A DNA stretch of 42,652 nt from an uncultured Pelagibacteraceae bacterium (GTDB lineage: Bacteria > Pseudomonadota > Alphaproteobacteria > Pelagibacterales > Pelagibacteraceae). The stretch is taken from assembly GCA_913050185.1 (NCBI GenBank), contig CAJXBA010000010.1:1-42652 (forward strand), read 5' to 3'. This document shows, piece by piece, positions 16,490 through 23,477 of the stretch. The first letter of the stretch is position 1. Each line of letters opens with the position of its first letter. The position numbers and the translations under genes are program-made. The notes beneath the pieces were generated by a model that saw nothing but the letters and a program-made list of their open reading frames with translations, searched no databases and was not told where the DNA came from.

Positions 16490-17163
16490 TTAAAAAAATT
16501 CTTTCTAAGTTGAGATTCCAGGTATGTATTATGAAGTTCTAATTCCCTTTTACTGGGTTTAATTATTTTTCTTAGATTATTGTTTTTTTGCATAGATGGA
16601 TCTGCAAATTTTTTGCTGTAAACTTCTACATTTTTTAAATTTAACTGGGGTTCTTTTTGATCTATCAAATTAATATATATTTCTTTCAACAATTGACAAT
16701 CAATCAATGCATTATGCTTTTCTCTTTTCGAATTATCAATATTAAACCTTTTGCAAAGTGCGTCCAATGAGTTTGACGATCCTGGATATTTCTGTTGGGC
16801 AATTGTTAATGTATCTATTACATTGTTGTTATTTATTTTCTTTTTATTAATAAGTCCTAATTCATAATTCAAAAAAGACAAATCAAAAGCCGCATTATGA
16901 ATTATTATTTTTTTATCTTTTATAAAATCCAAAAAACTTTCAGCTATTTCAGCAAAAGTTTTTTTATCGGACAAAAATTCATCTGAATATCCGTGAATTT
17001 TATACGCTTCTTCTGGTATAGATCTTTGTGGGTTTAAATACTCATGAAAAATCTTATTTGTCGGAATTTGATTTTTTAACTCAATACATCCTATTTCAAC
17101 AATTCTATGCTTTTGTGTAATTGATAGCCCTGTTGTTTCTGTATCAAGAATAATTTCAAACAT
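16486..17163 (-). CDS. dnaQ: DNA polymerase III epsilon subunit (3'-5' proofreading exonuclease)
   Basis: DnaQ provides proofreading to the replicative polymerase. Exonuclease motif I is ILDTETTGLS (residues 5-14), motif II is IIIHNAAFDLSFL, and motif III is REKHNALIDCQLL with the catalytic His and Asp. The 225-residue length includes the short C-terminal tail that binds the alpha subunit. It is the last gene of the leftward ppsR-maf-aroE-coaE-dnaQ series and starts immediately after the coaE stop. Confidence 0.96.
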   Translation of the reverse strand: MFEIILDTETTGLSITQKHRIVEIGCIELKNQIPTNKIFHEYLNPQRSIPEEAYKIHGYSDEFLSDKKTFAEIAESFLDFIKDKKIIIHNAAFDLSFLNYELGLINKKKINNNNVIDTLTIAQQKYPGSSNSLDALCKRFNIDNSKREKHNALIDCQLLKEIYINLIDQKEPQLNLKNVEVYSKKFADPSMQKNNNLRKIIKPSKRELELHNTYLESQLRKNFFN

Positions 17164-17733
17164 TTATAAAATCTTTTCCAAAATCTTTTTAACACTTTTT
17201 TTAACTGAATTAATCTTAAAATTATTTTTAATTATAAAATTCGATCGTTTTTTTTTAAACTTTAAAGGTAGCTGAAGTTTTTCAAATTTTTTTACAATTT
17301 CTAGGTTAATATTTGGTCTTTTTTTCAATCTTTTATTAATTTCACTTTTGCGAGCATCAACAAAAATTAAAATATCTTTTTTTTTATTTATTTTATTTTC
17401 CATTAACAATGGAATATCCAAAACAACAAATTTCCTATGTTTGTTTTTTTTAATAAAATTATTCATATTAAATCGGACTTCAGGATGAACAATTTTAACT
17501 ATTTTTTGTAAATTATATCGGCTAGCAACAATAGCTTTGGAAATCTCAATTTTTTTTACTGGGTAAGAAAATATATACCTAGGAAGGGCTTTTTTTAATT
17601 TATTGTAACATTTTCTGCTTTTTTTATATATCTTAGAAACTTCAACATCAGCATTAAAAACTGGATAACCAATTTGTCTTGCTACATAACTTTTGCCTGA
17701 ACCAATATCTCCTACTACTGCAAGTCTAATCAT
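17164..17733 (-). CDS. coaE: Dephospho-CoA kinase
   Basis: CoaE phosphorylates the ribose of dephospho-CoA, the last step of coenzyme A synthesis. The P-loop is VVGDIGSGKSYVARQI at the N-terminus, NADVEVSKIY carries the conserved Asp, VHPEVRFNM matches the family H-P-x-V, and VVLDIPLLMEN is the usual D-x-P-L-L-F-E variant. The 189-residue chain is a little short and very Lys-rich, as are other proteins here. It overlaps the aroE end by eight bases, suggesting coupling. Confidence 0.93.
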   Translation of the reverse strand: MIRLAVVGDIGSGKSYVARQIGYPVFNADVEVSKIYKKSRKCYNKLKKALPRYIFSYPVKKIEISKAIVASRYNLQKIVKIVHPEVRFNMNNFIKKNKHRKFVVLDIPLLMENKINKKKDILIFVDARKSEINKRLKKRPNINLEIVKKFEKLQLPLKFKKKRSNFIIKNNFKINSVKKSVKKILEKIL

Positions 17734-18520
17734 TTAACAAATTAACTATTTCGTTATCTATTTTAGGTAAAATACCATGCCATATTTCAAATGATAATTG
17801 TGCTTGGTAAATAAACATCATCTTTCCATTTTCAATTTGATTTCCAAATTTTTTTCCCCTTATTAGAAAGTTTGTTTCGGAGGGGCTATAAATTACATCA
17901 TAAAATAATTTGTTCGGTCCAATATCAGAGTAATTTAATTTTATCTCGTCATCATTTTTAAAACCTAAACTTGTGGCATTAATTATCATATTAAAATCAG
18001 GAATTTCTCCCCAATTTATAATTTCTAAATCTGGATATATTTTTTTCAAATTTTCAGCTTTTTCTTTTGTTCTATTGCTTAAAGTTATTTTAGCTGCTCC
18101 CAACCTCCGCAAAGCTATAATAATTGAAGGAACCACTCCACCCGCTCCTAAAATAAAAACTTTCCTATTTTTAAGATCGTAATTAATATGTTTTAATCCA
18201 AGCTCGAATCCACCGATATCTGTGTTGTCTCCAACAACTTTACTATCTTTTTTATAAATCGTATTAACTGATTGAGCTTCTTTCGCAAGTGAAGTTAGTT
18301 GATCAAGAAAAGGAATGGCCGATTTTTTAAAAGGAGCAGTAACATTAATTCCATCAATTTTACTATTTTTTACTTCCGAGACTATTCTTTCAATATCAGT
18401 TTCATTTAGTTGCCTTTTATCATAAACAGCAGCAATATTATTTTCTTTAATCCAATAATTATGAATTTTAGGTGACAGAGAATACTTAATTGGATTTCCT
18501 ATAACTAAATATTTTTTCAT
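17726..18520 (-). CDS. aroE: Shikimate dehydrogenase
   Basis: AroE reduces 3-dehydroshikimate with NADPH in aromatic amino acid synthesis. Substrate-site motifs are NPIKYSLSPKIHNYW, NVTAPFKKSAIPFLD (catalytic Lys) and VNTIYK with VVGDNTDIGGF. The NADP-binding part has VFILGAGGVVPSIIIALRRLG and ITLSNRTKEKAENL. The last helix has FIYQAQLSFEIWHG. The length of 264 residues is normal. It overlaps both coaE (eight bases) and maf (four bases). Confidence 0.96.
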   Translation of the reverse strand: MKKYLVIGNPIKYSLSPKIHNYWIKENNIAAVYDKRQLNETDIERIVSEVKNSKIDGINVTAPFKKSAIPFLDQLTSLAKEAQSVNTIYKKDSKVVGDNTDIGGFELGLKHINYDLKNRKVFILGAGGVVPSIIIALRRLGAAKITLSNRTKEKAENLKKIYPDLEIINWGEIPDFNMIINATSLGFKNDDEIKLNYSDIGPNKLFYDVIYSPSETNFLIRGKKFGNQIENGKMMFIYQAQLSFEIWHGILPKIDNEIVNLLND

Positions 18521-19104
18521 TTTAGTGTACTTAAATATTCCTTTATTTGTTTAACCGGCAAACCCATAATAGCGTCTTCATCTCCTTCGATTTTTGAAAA
18601 CAAAGATCTTCCATCCGCCTCAATTTGATAAACGCCGTAAGCATATAATTCTTTATCCTTTATCTTTACCAAATATGATTTAATTTCATCCGAATTAAGT
18701 TGTTTCATTGTTAAAGCAGACACGTCTGTATAATTCCAAATCATTGCTCCATTTTTAGATATACAAACAGAGCTGATTAATTGGTGTTTTTTACCATTTA
18801 ATTTTTCAAGAATAGCTAAAGCTTCGCCTCTATTTGTAGGTTTTGAAATAAGTTCTTCATTTAAATCTATAACACTATCCGCTCCTAAAACCAGATGGTT
18901 ATGTCTTTTTTTACTTACTTCGTTTGCTTTTAATTCTGCAAGATTTTTAGAAATTATCTCTGGAGAAGCTTTTTCTTTAAGCAACGAATCTTTAATCGAC
19001 TCTTCATCAATATTGGCTGGCATTACCTCACATCCGATGCCATTTTGGTCTAATATCTTTTTTCTCACCCCGCTTCTTGATGCAAGAATAATATTATTAA
19101 TCAT
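18517..19104 (-). CDS. maf: Maf-family nucleotide pyrophosphatase
   Basis: Maf proteins hydrolyse non-canonical or methylated nucleoside triphosphates and can affect septation. Signatures are ILASRSGVRKKIL at the N-terminus, LVLGADSVID with the catalytic Asp, ISKPTNRGEALAILEKLNGK, and YAYGVYQIEADGRSLFSKIEG, where the family usually has GxAGxYxIQG. The substitution of the usual second G-A-G with AYGVYQ is typical of the alphaproteobacterial YceF-type branch. The length is 195 residues. It sits between ppsR and aroE with four-base overlaps on both sides. Confidence 0.93.
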   Translation of the reverse strand: MINNIILASRSGVRKKILDQNGIGCEVMPANIDEESIKDSLLKEKASPEIISKNLAELKANEVSKKRHNHLVLGADSVIDLNEELISKPTNRGEALAILEKLNGKKHQLISSVCISKNGAMIWNYTDVSALTMKQLNSDEIKSYLVKIKDKELYAYGVYQIEADGRSLFSKIEGDEDAIMGLPVKQIKEYLSTLK

Positions 19105-19922
19105 TTAGAATTTAATATATCTAATATTTTTATAATAGACGCGGCTGTTTCTTCAACTGACTTTCTTGTTACGTCTATAATTGGCCAGTTATTCTTTTTA
19201 AATATTTTTTTTGAATTTTCTATCTCATTTAAGATTTCTAATTCATTAGTATAATTTACTTGTCTATCTTCGTGCATAGATTGAGTTCTGTTTCTTCTCA
19301 CATCCAATAATCTATTCACATCACAGATAAGACCTACAATAAAAATTTTATTGGGGTTTTCTATAAGTTCCTTTGGTAAATTTTTATTTGGAATAATTGG
19401 TATATTTGTAACTTTATAACCTCTATTGGCTAGATAAATTGAGGTTGGGGTTTTGCTGGTTCTGCTTATACCAACTAAAACAACATCTGATTTATCAAGA
19501 TCTGATATTATTTTTCCATCATCATGGGACATAGTAAATTGAATTGCTTCTATCCTATTATAATAATCTTTACCTAAAATATGCTGTCCACTGGGTTTGT
19601 GGCTTGCTTCTTGTTTAAGTAATTTTGCAAAGTTAGTAATTAAATTACCCAAAACCTCAAAACAAGGAATATTATTTTTTCTACATTTGGTGATTAAATA
19701 TTTAGCAAGCGATCCATCAACTATAGTATATAAAATTATAACATTTTGTTCAGAGTTGCATTTAGTAATAATCTTGTTTATTTGATTTTCTGTTCTAGTA
19801 AAAGAATAATGAATAGTTTTACACTTAAAATTAGAAAATTGTGCTTTGATAGCTAAAAAAATTCTATCTAGCGTCTCCCCAGTTGAATCTGAAACTTGAT
19901 AAACTTGATAGATCTTGTTCAT
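19101..19922 (-). CDS. ppsR: PpsR-type kinase/pyrophosphorylase (DUF299)
   Basis: Members regulate PEP synthase or pyruvate phosphate dikinase by ADP-dependent phosphorylation and phosphate-dependent dephosphorylation. Landmarks are QVSDSTGETLDRIF at the N-terminus, YTIVDGSLAKYL, SHKPSGQHILGKDYYNRIEAI, the P-loop VLVGISRTSKTPTSIYLANRG, and the basic stretch RLLDVRRNRTQ. The length of 273 residues is normal. It is the first gene left of the candidate replication origin, as in many alphaproteobacteria, where this family flanks oriC opposite hemE. Given the pyruvate kinase relic in this window, control of pyruvate/PEP flux through a dikinase may matter here, but that is inference. Confidence 0.95.
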   Translation of the reverse strand: MNKIYQVYQVSDSTGETLDRIFLAIKAQFSNFKCKTIHYSFTRTENQINKIITKCNSEQNVIILYTIVDGSLAKYLITKCRKNNIPCFEVLGNLITNFAKLLKQEASHKPSGQHILGKDYYNRIEAIQFTMSHDDGKIISDLDKSDVVLVGISRTSKTPTSIYLANRGYKVTNIPIIPNKNLPKELIENPNKIFIVGLICDVNRLLDVRRNRTQSMHEDRQVNYTNELEILNEIENSKKIFKKNNWPIIDVTRKSVEETAASIIKILDILNSK

Positions 19923-19927
19923 AAAAG

Positions 19928-19936
19928 TGTTAATAA
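19928..19936 (-). promoter_or_regulatory. DnaA-box-like 9-mer 1
   Basis: TGTTAATAA on the plus strand is the reverse complement of TTATTAACA, which differs from the DnaA box TTATNCACA at one fixed position. It lies just ahead of the ppsR start codon and overlaps a TTAA-N7-TTAA motif (19930-19944) of the CtrA type. Confidence 0.45.
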
Positions 19937-20023
19937 ATATTTAATTAAAAACAAATATACATAAATATTTTCTATTCAATAAATAACTAAACAAACTTAA
20001 CAGTTCGCCAACATGTTTATCTA

Positions 20024-20032
20024 TGTTAATAA
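20024..20032 (-). promoter_or_regulatory. DnaA-box-like 9-mer 2
   Basis: A second exact copy of TGTTAATAA, in the same orientation as the first and near the middle of the ppsR-hemE gap. A weaker half-match, TGTTTATCT, lies ten bases to the left. Confidence 0.45.
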
Positions 20033-20151
20033 AATATAAACAAATTATTAAATTAATTAACAAAAAATAACATATATAATAAAATCAATAATTTATAACA
20101 TATTTTAATAACAGATTTAGATGATAGGCTGTATACAATTATTTAATCACA

Positions 20152-20160
20152 TTATTAACA
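20152..20160 (+). promoter_or_regulatory. DnaA-box-like 9-mer 3
   Basis: TTATTAACA is the same 9-mer in the opposite orientation. It directly precedes the CTA/ATA triplet run, the relative placement expected for a box that loads DnaA onto DnaA-trio repeats. Confidence 0.5.
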
Positions 20161-20164
20161 TACA

Positions 20165-20182
20165 CTAATACTACTAATACTT
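20165..20182 (+). repeat. DnaA-trio-like triplets / 9-bp tandem repeat
   Basis: The bases read CTA ATA CTA CTA ATA CTT, starting four bases after DnaA box 3. They also form a tandem 9-bp repeat ACTAATACT (20164-20172 and 20173-20181). The triplets resemble the origin-unwinding DnaA-trio motif of Bacillus subtilis (3'-GAT-5' type on the complementary strand). They are followed by a T/A-only tract up to hemE. Confidence 0.45.
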
Positions 20183-20198
20183 ACTTTATATAATATAT

Positions 20199-21209
20199 AT
20201 GGAAAACCATCTGTTAAATTGCATAACTCAAAAAAAAACGAATTATGTTCCAATTTGGTTTATGAGGCAAGCTGGTAGATACTTACCAGAATTTAGAGAA
20301 ATAAGAAAAAAAAATCCTAATTTCATAAAATTATGTTTAAATTCTAATCTGATTAACAAAATAACACTTCAACCAATAAAAAGATTTGGCCTTGATGGAG
20401 TTATAATTTTTTCAGATATTTTGATGATACCTTATGGATTGGGTCAAAAAATTGAGTTTAAAAAAGGATACGGTCCAATTCTAGGAGATATTAATCTTAA
20501 TAATATTATAAATATAGACCCAATAAATTTTATTCAAAGATTACAACCTATTTATAAAGGAATAAAAAAAGTTAAAAATAATTTAAAAGAAAAAAGTCTT
20601 ATAGGGTTCGTTGGGGCACCCTGGACTTTGTTGCTTTATATGTTGAATAAAGGATCTCCAAAAAATAATTTTGATTTTAGTAAAATTAATGAAGATAAAT
20701 ATGTAATTCGTAAACTATTAAAAAAGATAGAGGAAATTATATGTCTGCACGCTGATAAACAAATTGAAGCAGGAGCAGACTTAATTCAAATTTTTGATTC
20801 TTGGGCAGGACTATTACCTAAAAAAGAACTTTCAAATTATTGCTATACTCCAACTTTAAAAATTGTACAACATATTAAATCTAAAAAAATACCAGCAATT
20901 TGTTTTCCAAAGGGAATTCGTAAAAATTATGTAGATTTTTGTTCGATAGTTAAACCCGATTGTATTAGCATAGATCACGAAATTGATCCAAAGTGGATAA
21001 AGGAGAAATTAAATGGAACCCCAATACAAGGGGGGCTAAATCCCAAAATATTATTAGAAGACAGTGAAAAAATTAAAAAAAATACCGAAAACTACCTAAA
21101 TATATTTAAAGATTACCCTTATATATTTAATTTAGGACATGGGGTTTTACCGGGAACGAAACCAGAAACAATAGAGTATGTTGTCCAAATTATTAGAAAT
21201 AAAAAATGA
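20199..21209 (+). CDS. hemE: Uroporphyrinogen decarboxylase
   Basis: HemE converts uroporphyrinogen III to coproporphyrinogen III in heme synthesis. Signatures are VPIWFMRQAGRYLPEFREIR at residues 18-37 (active-site Arg pair), GVIIFSDILMIPYGLG (catalytic Asp), GFVGAPWTLLLYML, IQIFDSWAGLL, and FNLGHGVLPGTKPE near the C-terminus. The 336-residue length is normal. It is the first gene right of the candidate origin, as in Caulobacter. It overlaps hemH by four bases. Confidence 0.97.
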   Translation: MENHLLNCITQKKTNYVPIWFMRQAGRYLPEFREIRKKNPNFIKLCLNSNLINKITLQPIKRFGLDGVIIFSDILMIPYGLGQKIEFKKGYGPILGDINLNNIINIDPINFIQRLQPIYKGIKKVKNNLKEKSLIGFVGAPWTLLLYMLNKGSPKNNFDFSKINEDKYVIRKLLKKIEEIICLHADKQIEAGADLIQIFDSWAGLLPKKELSNYCYTPTLKIVQHIKSKKIPAICFPKGIRKNYVDFCSIVKPDCISIDHEIDPKWIKEKLNGTPIQGGLNPKILLEDSEKIKKNTENYLNIFKDYPYIFNLGHGVLPGTKPETIEYVVQIIRNKK

Positions 21210-22228
21210 AAAAAGCTGTTATTCTATTTAATCTTGGGGGTCCTGATAAATTAGAAAGCGTAGAACCATTCCTTTTTAATTTATTTAATGATCCAGCGAT
21301 GATTAACATCCCAACAATTTTCAGATATTTATTAGCAAAATTTATTTCCAAAAGAAGAGTTTCTATTTCAAAAAATATATATAAAAAAATTGGAAACAAA
21401 TCTCCGATTCTTAAATTAACGAAAAATCAAGCAAAGAATTTGGAAAATAATTTATTAAAGAAAGGTGATTATAAATGTTTTGTTGTGATGAGATATTGGC
21501 ATCCGCGTGCTTTTGCTGTAATTAAAAAGGTTAAAGAATATAATCCTGAAGAAATAATACTTTTACCTCTTTATCCTCAATTTTCAGCGTTGACCTCAGG
21601 ATCGTCCATTAATGAATGGAACGATTTATGTAGAAAAGAAAATTATAAAGTTAAAACTAAAACTATTTGTTGTTATCCTACGGAAAGTAATTTTATTGCA
21701 TCACACGTTTCTCTTATTAATAAAACTACGGAAGATGTAGAAAATAATAATTTTAAGCTAATTTTTTCTGCACATGGTTTGCCAGAAAGTAAAATTAAAA
21801 AAGGAGACCCATATCAGCGGCATGTGGAAGAAACTGTAAAAGAAATAATGTCCAAACTAAATAATAAAAATATAAATCATGTCATAAGCTACCAAAGTCG
21901 AGTGGGTCCGATGAAATGGATTGGCCCTTCTACTAATGAAGAAATTATCAAACATTCTAAAGAAAAAAAAGGAATAGTTATAGTTCCTGTTGCATTTGTA
22001 TCGGAACATTCAGAAACACTGATGGAATTAGATATTGAATATAAAAAATTAGCAGAAGAAAATGGTTGTAGTTTTTATAAAAGAGTACCAACTTTAGGAG
22101 TGGAAGCAAATTTTATAAAAGGTTTGGAAGAACTAGTTTTAAAACAACAAACAGGAAACAATTTTGTTTCATTAACAACATGTCCAAATAAATTTGTTAA
22201 ATGTCCTCACCATACCCTTAGAATATGA
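21206..22228 (+). CDS. hemH: Ferrochelatase
   Basis: HemH inserts Fe2+ into protoporphyrin IX. Visible elements are AVILFNLGGPDKLESVEPFL at the N-terminus, MRYWHPRA, LLPLYPQFSALTSGSS, FSAHGLPESKIKKGDPY with the metal-site His, YQSRVGPMKWIGPST, and VPVAFVSEHSETLMELD with the catalytic His and Glu. The 340 residues match the family. The ATG overlaps the hemE stop by four bases, and the pentapeptide gene in turn overlaps its end, so translational coupling is likely. Confidence 0.97.
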   Translation: MKKAVILFNLGGPDKLESVEPFLFNLFNDPAMINIPTIFRYLLAKFISKRRVSISKNIYKKIGNKSPILKLTKNQAKNLENNLLKKGDYKCFVVMRYWHPRAFAVIKKVKEYNPEEIILLPLYPQFSALTSGSSINEWNDLCRKENYKVKTKTICCYPTESNFIASHVSLINKTTEDVENNNFKLIFSAHGLPESKIKKGDPYQRHVEETVKEIMSKLNNKNINHVISYQSRVGPMKWIGPSTNEEIIKHSKEKKGIVIVPVAFVSEHSETLMELDIEYKKLAEENGCSFYKRVPTLGVEANFIKGLEELVLKQQTGNNFVSLTTCPNKFVKCPHHTLRI

Positions 22229-22710
22229 AAAAACTATCTCTATACGTATTTTTGGTTTTGATGTTATTTGTAAGTGGCGCTAGAGCATCGTGCGATGACA
22301 AACCGGGTGATGGCGTTGATTATTCTAGCTGCCAGTTTGCTGACGAGCAAGACTTGAGCGGCACGTATATGCCTAAAGCCAATTTATCTTTTACAGGTTT
22401 CATTAAAGTTATGTTTGATAAAAGCATTATGATGAACTCGACTTTAGCGAATGGTAACTTTCCAGAATCTTCCTTCTACCGAGCCAATTTATACGAGGCA
22501 AATCTTGAAGGAGGGAACTTTGAAAAGACAAATTTTGAAAGTGCCAATTTAACTCGTGCTAACTTCAAAGGCTCTTCTCTGGTTGAAGCGTCATTCAAAA
22601 ATAGCAATCTTTTCGAATCTGATTTTATTGGCGCTAATATTCTAAATGCAAGCTTTGAAGGCGCTAACTTAAATAACGCCACTTGGATCAACGGAAAAAA
22701 ATGTGCCTAG
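22225..22710 (+). CDS. Exported pentapeptide-repeat protein
   Basis: The 161-residue chain begins with a signal peptide (MKKLSLYVFLVLMLFVSG, then ARAS) that is strikingly like that of the MORN-repeat protein. Mature residues up to about 45 include two Cys (SCDDKPG, SSCQF). The remainder is a pentapeptide solenoid of A-(N/D)-L/F-x-x units: KANLSF, RANLYEANLEGGNF, SANLTRANFKGSS, ANILNASFEGANLNNA, ending with a Cys two residues from the C-terminus. Such repeats form right-handed quadrilateral beta helices; the function here is not predictable. It overlaps the ferrochelatase end by four bases yet is unrelated to heme synthesis, and its base composition is less AT-rich than that of hemH. Insertion into the hem cluster is therefore likely. 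Confidence 0.85.
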   Translation: MKKLSLYVFLVLMLFVSGARASCDDKPGDGVDYSSCQFADEQDLSGTYMPKANLSFTGFIKVMFDKSIMMNSTLANGNFPESSFYRANLYEANLEGGNFEKTNFESANLTRANFKGSSLVEASFKNSNLFESDFIGANILNASFEGANLNNATWINGKKCA

Positions 22711-22729
22711 GTTCGATTGGTGAATGTAA

Positions 22730-22963
22730 GACAGAATAAATGGAAAAGTTTCTAGCGATCTTGGTTTTCTCGATGATTTATTTGTTGATCCGAAATATAG
22801 AGGTCAAAAAATTAGTGAAAAATTAATTAATAAAACGAAAGAGATATCAAAGTCCAAAGGATGGAATTTAGTAAGGTGGATAACACATAATGATAATGTT
22901 AGAACTAAATCTTTATATGGTAGGGTTGCAAAAAAAAACGAATTGAAATGTATACGAATTAAA
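22730..22963 (+). pseudogene. Remnant of a GNAT acetyltransferase
   Basis: After the pentapeptide gene, an open stretch with no usable start codon reads DLGFLDDLFVDPKYRGQKI, then SEKLINKTKEISKSKGWNLV, then RWITHNDNVRTKSLYGRVAK. This is the C-terminal half of a GNAT N-acetyltransferase: beta-4 with LDDLFVDPKYRGQKIS (acetyl-CoA loop R/Q-x-x-G-x-G/A), then the N-x-x-(A/T)-x-x-LY motif. The N-terminal half is absent; a possible scrap in another frame (RLVNVRQNKWKSF) lies just upstream. The remnant runs without a stop into hemJ, so a start codon upstream of 22964 would add GNAT residues to HemJ. Confidence 0.8.
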
Positions 22964-23407
22964 ATGAACACGTATTTATTATTCAAATCAATTCATCTAA
23001 TTGCAGTTATTTCCTGGATGGCAGGACTTTTATATTTGCCTAGGATATTTGTTTACCACAGCGAGGCTGTTGCAAATAATAAATCTGAAGATCTGATGTC
23101 CACTTTTAAAATCATGGAAAGAAGACTTTTTATTTTTATTATGAATCCAGCGATGATTGTATCTTGGGTTTTTGGAGGTTTGTTAATTTACTCTATTGGT
23201 ATAGATAATTTTGACTACCTCTGGCTACAGTTAAAGTTGTTTTTTATTGCGATTTTGACCATCTATCATTTCTTTTTATTTCAGTGCTTGAGAAAATTTT
23301 CAAAAAATAGTAACTCATATTCGCCCAGATTCTATAGAATAATCAACGAAATACCTACTTTTTTGCTTATAAGTATTATATTTATTATAGTCTTTAAACC
23401 GTTATGA
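22964..23407 (+). CDS. hemJ: HemJ-type protoporphyrinogen IX oxidase
   Basis: HemJ is the membrane enzyme that oxidises protoporphyrinogen IX where HemG and HemY are absent, completing the heme route with hemE and hemH upstream. The family N-terminus is complete: SIHLIAVISWMAGLLYLPRI with the conserved His and W-M-A-G-x-x-Y-x-P-R, then FVYHSEA, MERRLFIFIMNPAMI and WLQLKLFFI. Four transmembrane segments are predicted by eye. The length is 147 residues. I chose ATG 22964 because the frame is open farther upstream only through the GNAT remnant; the ATG at 22943 would add seven residues that belong to that remnant. Confidence 0.93.
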   Translation: MNTYLLFKSIHLIAVISWMAGLLYLPRIFVYHSEAVANNKSEDLMSTFKIMERRLFIFIMNPAMIVSWVFGGLLIYSIGIDNFDYLWLQLKLFFIAILTIYHFFLFQCLRKFSKNSNSYSPRFYRIINEIPTFLLISIIFIIVFKPL

Positions 23408-23410
23408 TAC

Positions 23411-23438
23411 TTGTAATTATTCGATGAATTATTATATA
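23411..23438 (+). promoter_or_regulatory. Possible sigma-70 promoter for rho
   Basis: TTGTAA (23411) and TATATA (23433-23438) are separated by 16 bases, about 40 bases before the rho start. Both boxes are imperfect, and AT-rich DNA produces such matches easily, so support is modest. Confidence 0.3.
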
Positions 23439-23477
23439 GTATGGACATAAGTTTCTCATTAACAAATCACCGAAAAT

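Larger units (their letters stand above)
19923..20198. other. Candidate chromosome replication origin (oriC)
   Basis: This 276-base non-coding gap lies between divergent ppsR and hemE, the same neighbourhood as the origin of Caulobacter and several other alphaproteobacteria. It is extremely AT-rich and holds three perfect copies of the 9-mer TTATTAACA/TGTTAATAA, one mismatch from the DnaA box TTATNCACA. It also has a TTAA-N7-TTAA pair at 19930-19944, a CTA/ATA triplet run beside the last box, and a T/A-only stretch next to hemE. It must also hold the promoters of ppsR and hemE. Functional proof is lacking. Confidence 0.68.

Noticed and set aside
20160-20198. Iteron-type plasmid origin at the ACTAATACT repeats
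   Set aside because: Only two copies occur and the context is clearly chromosomal (hemE/ppsR); the DnaA-trio reading explains them better.
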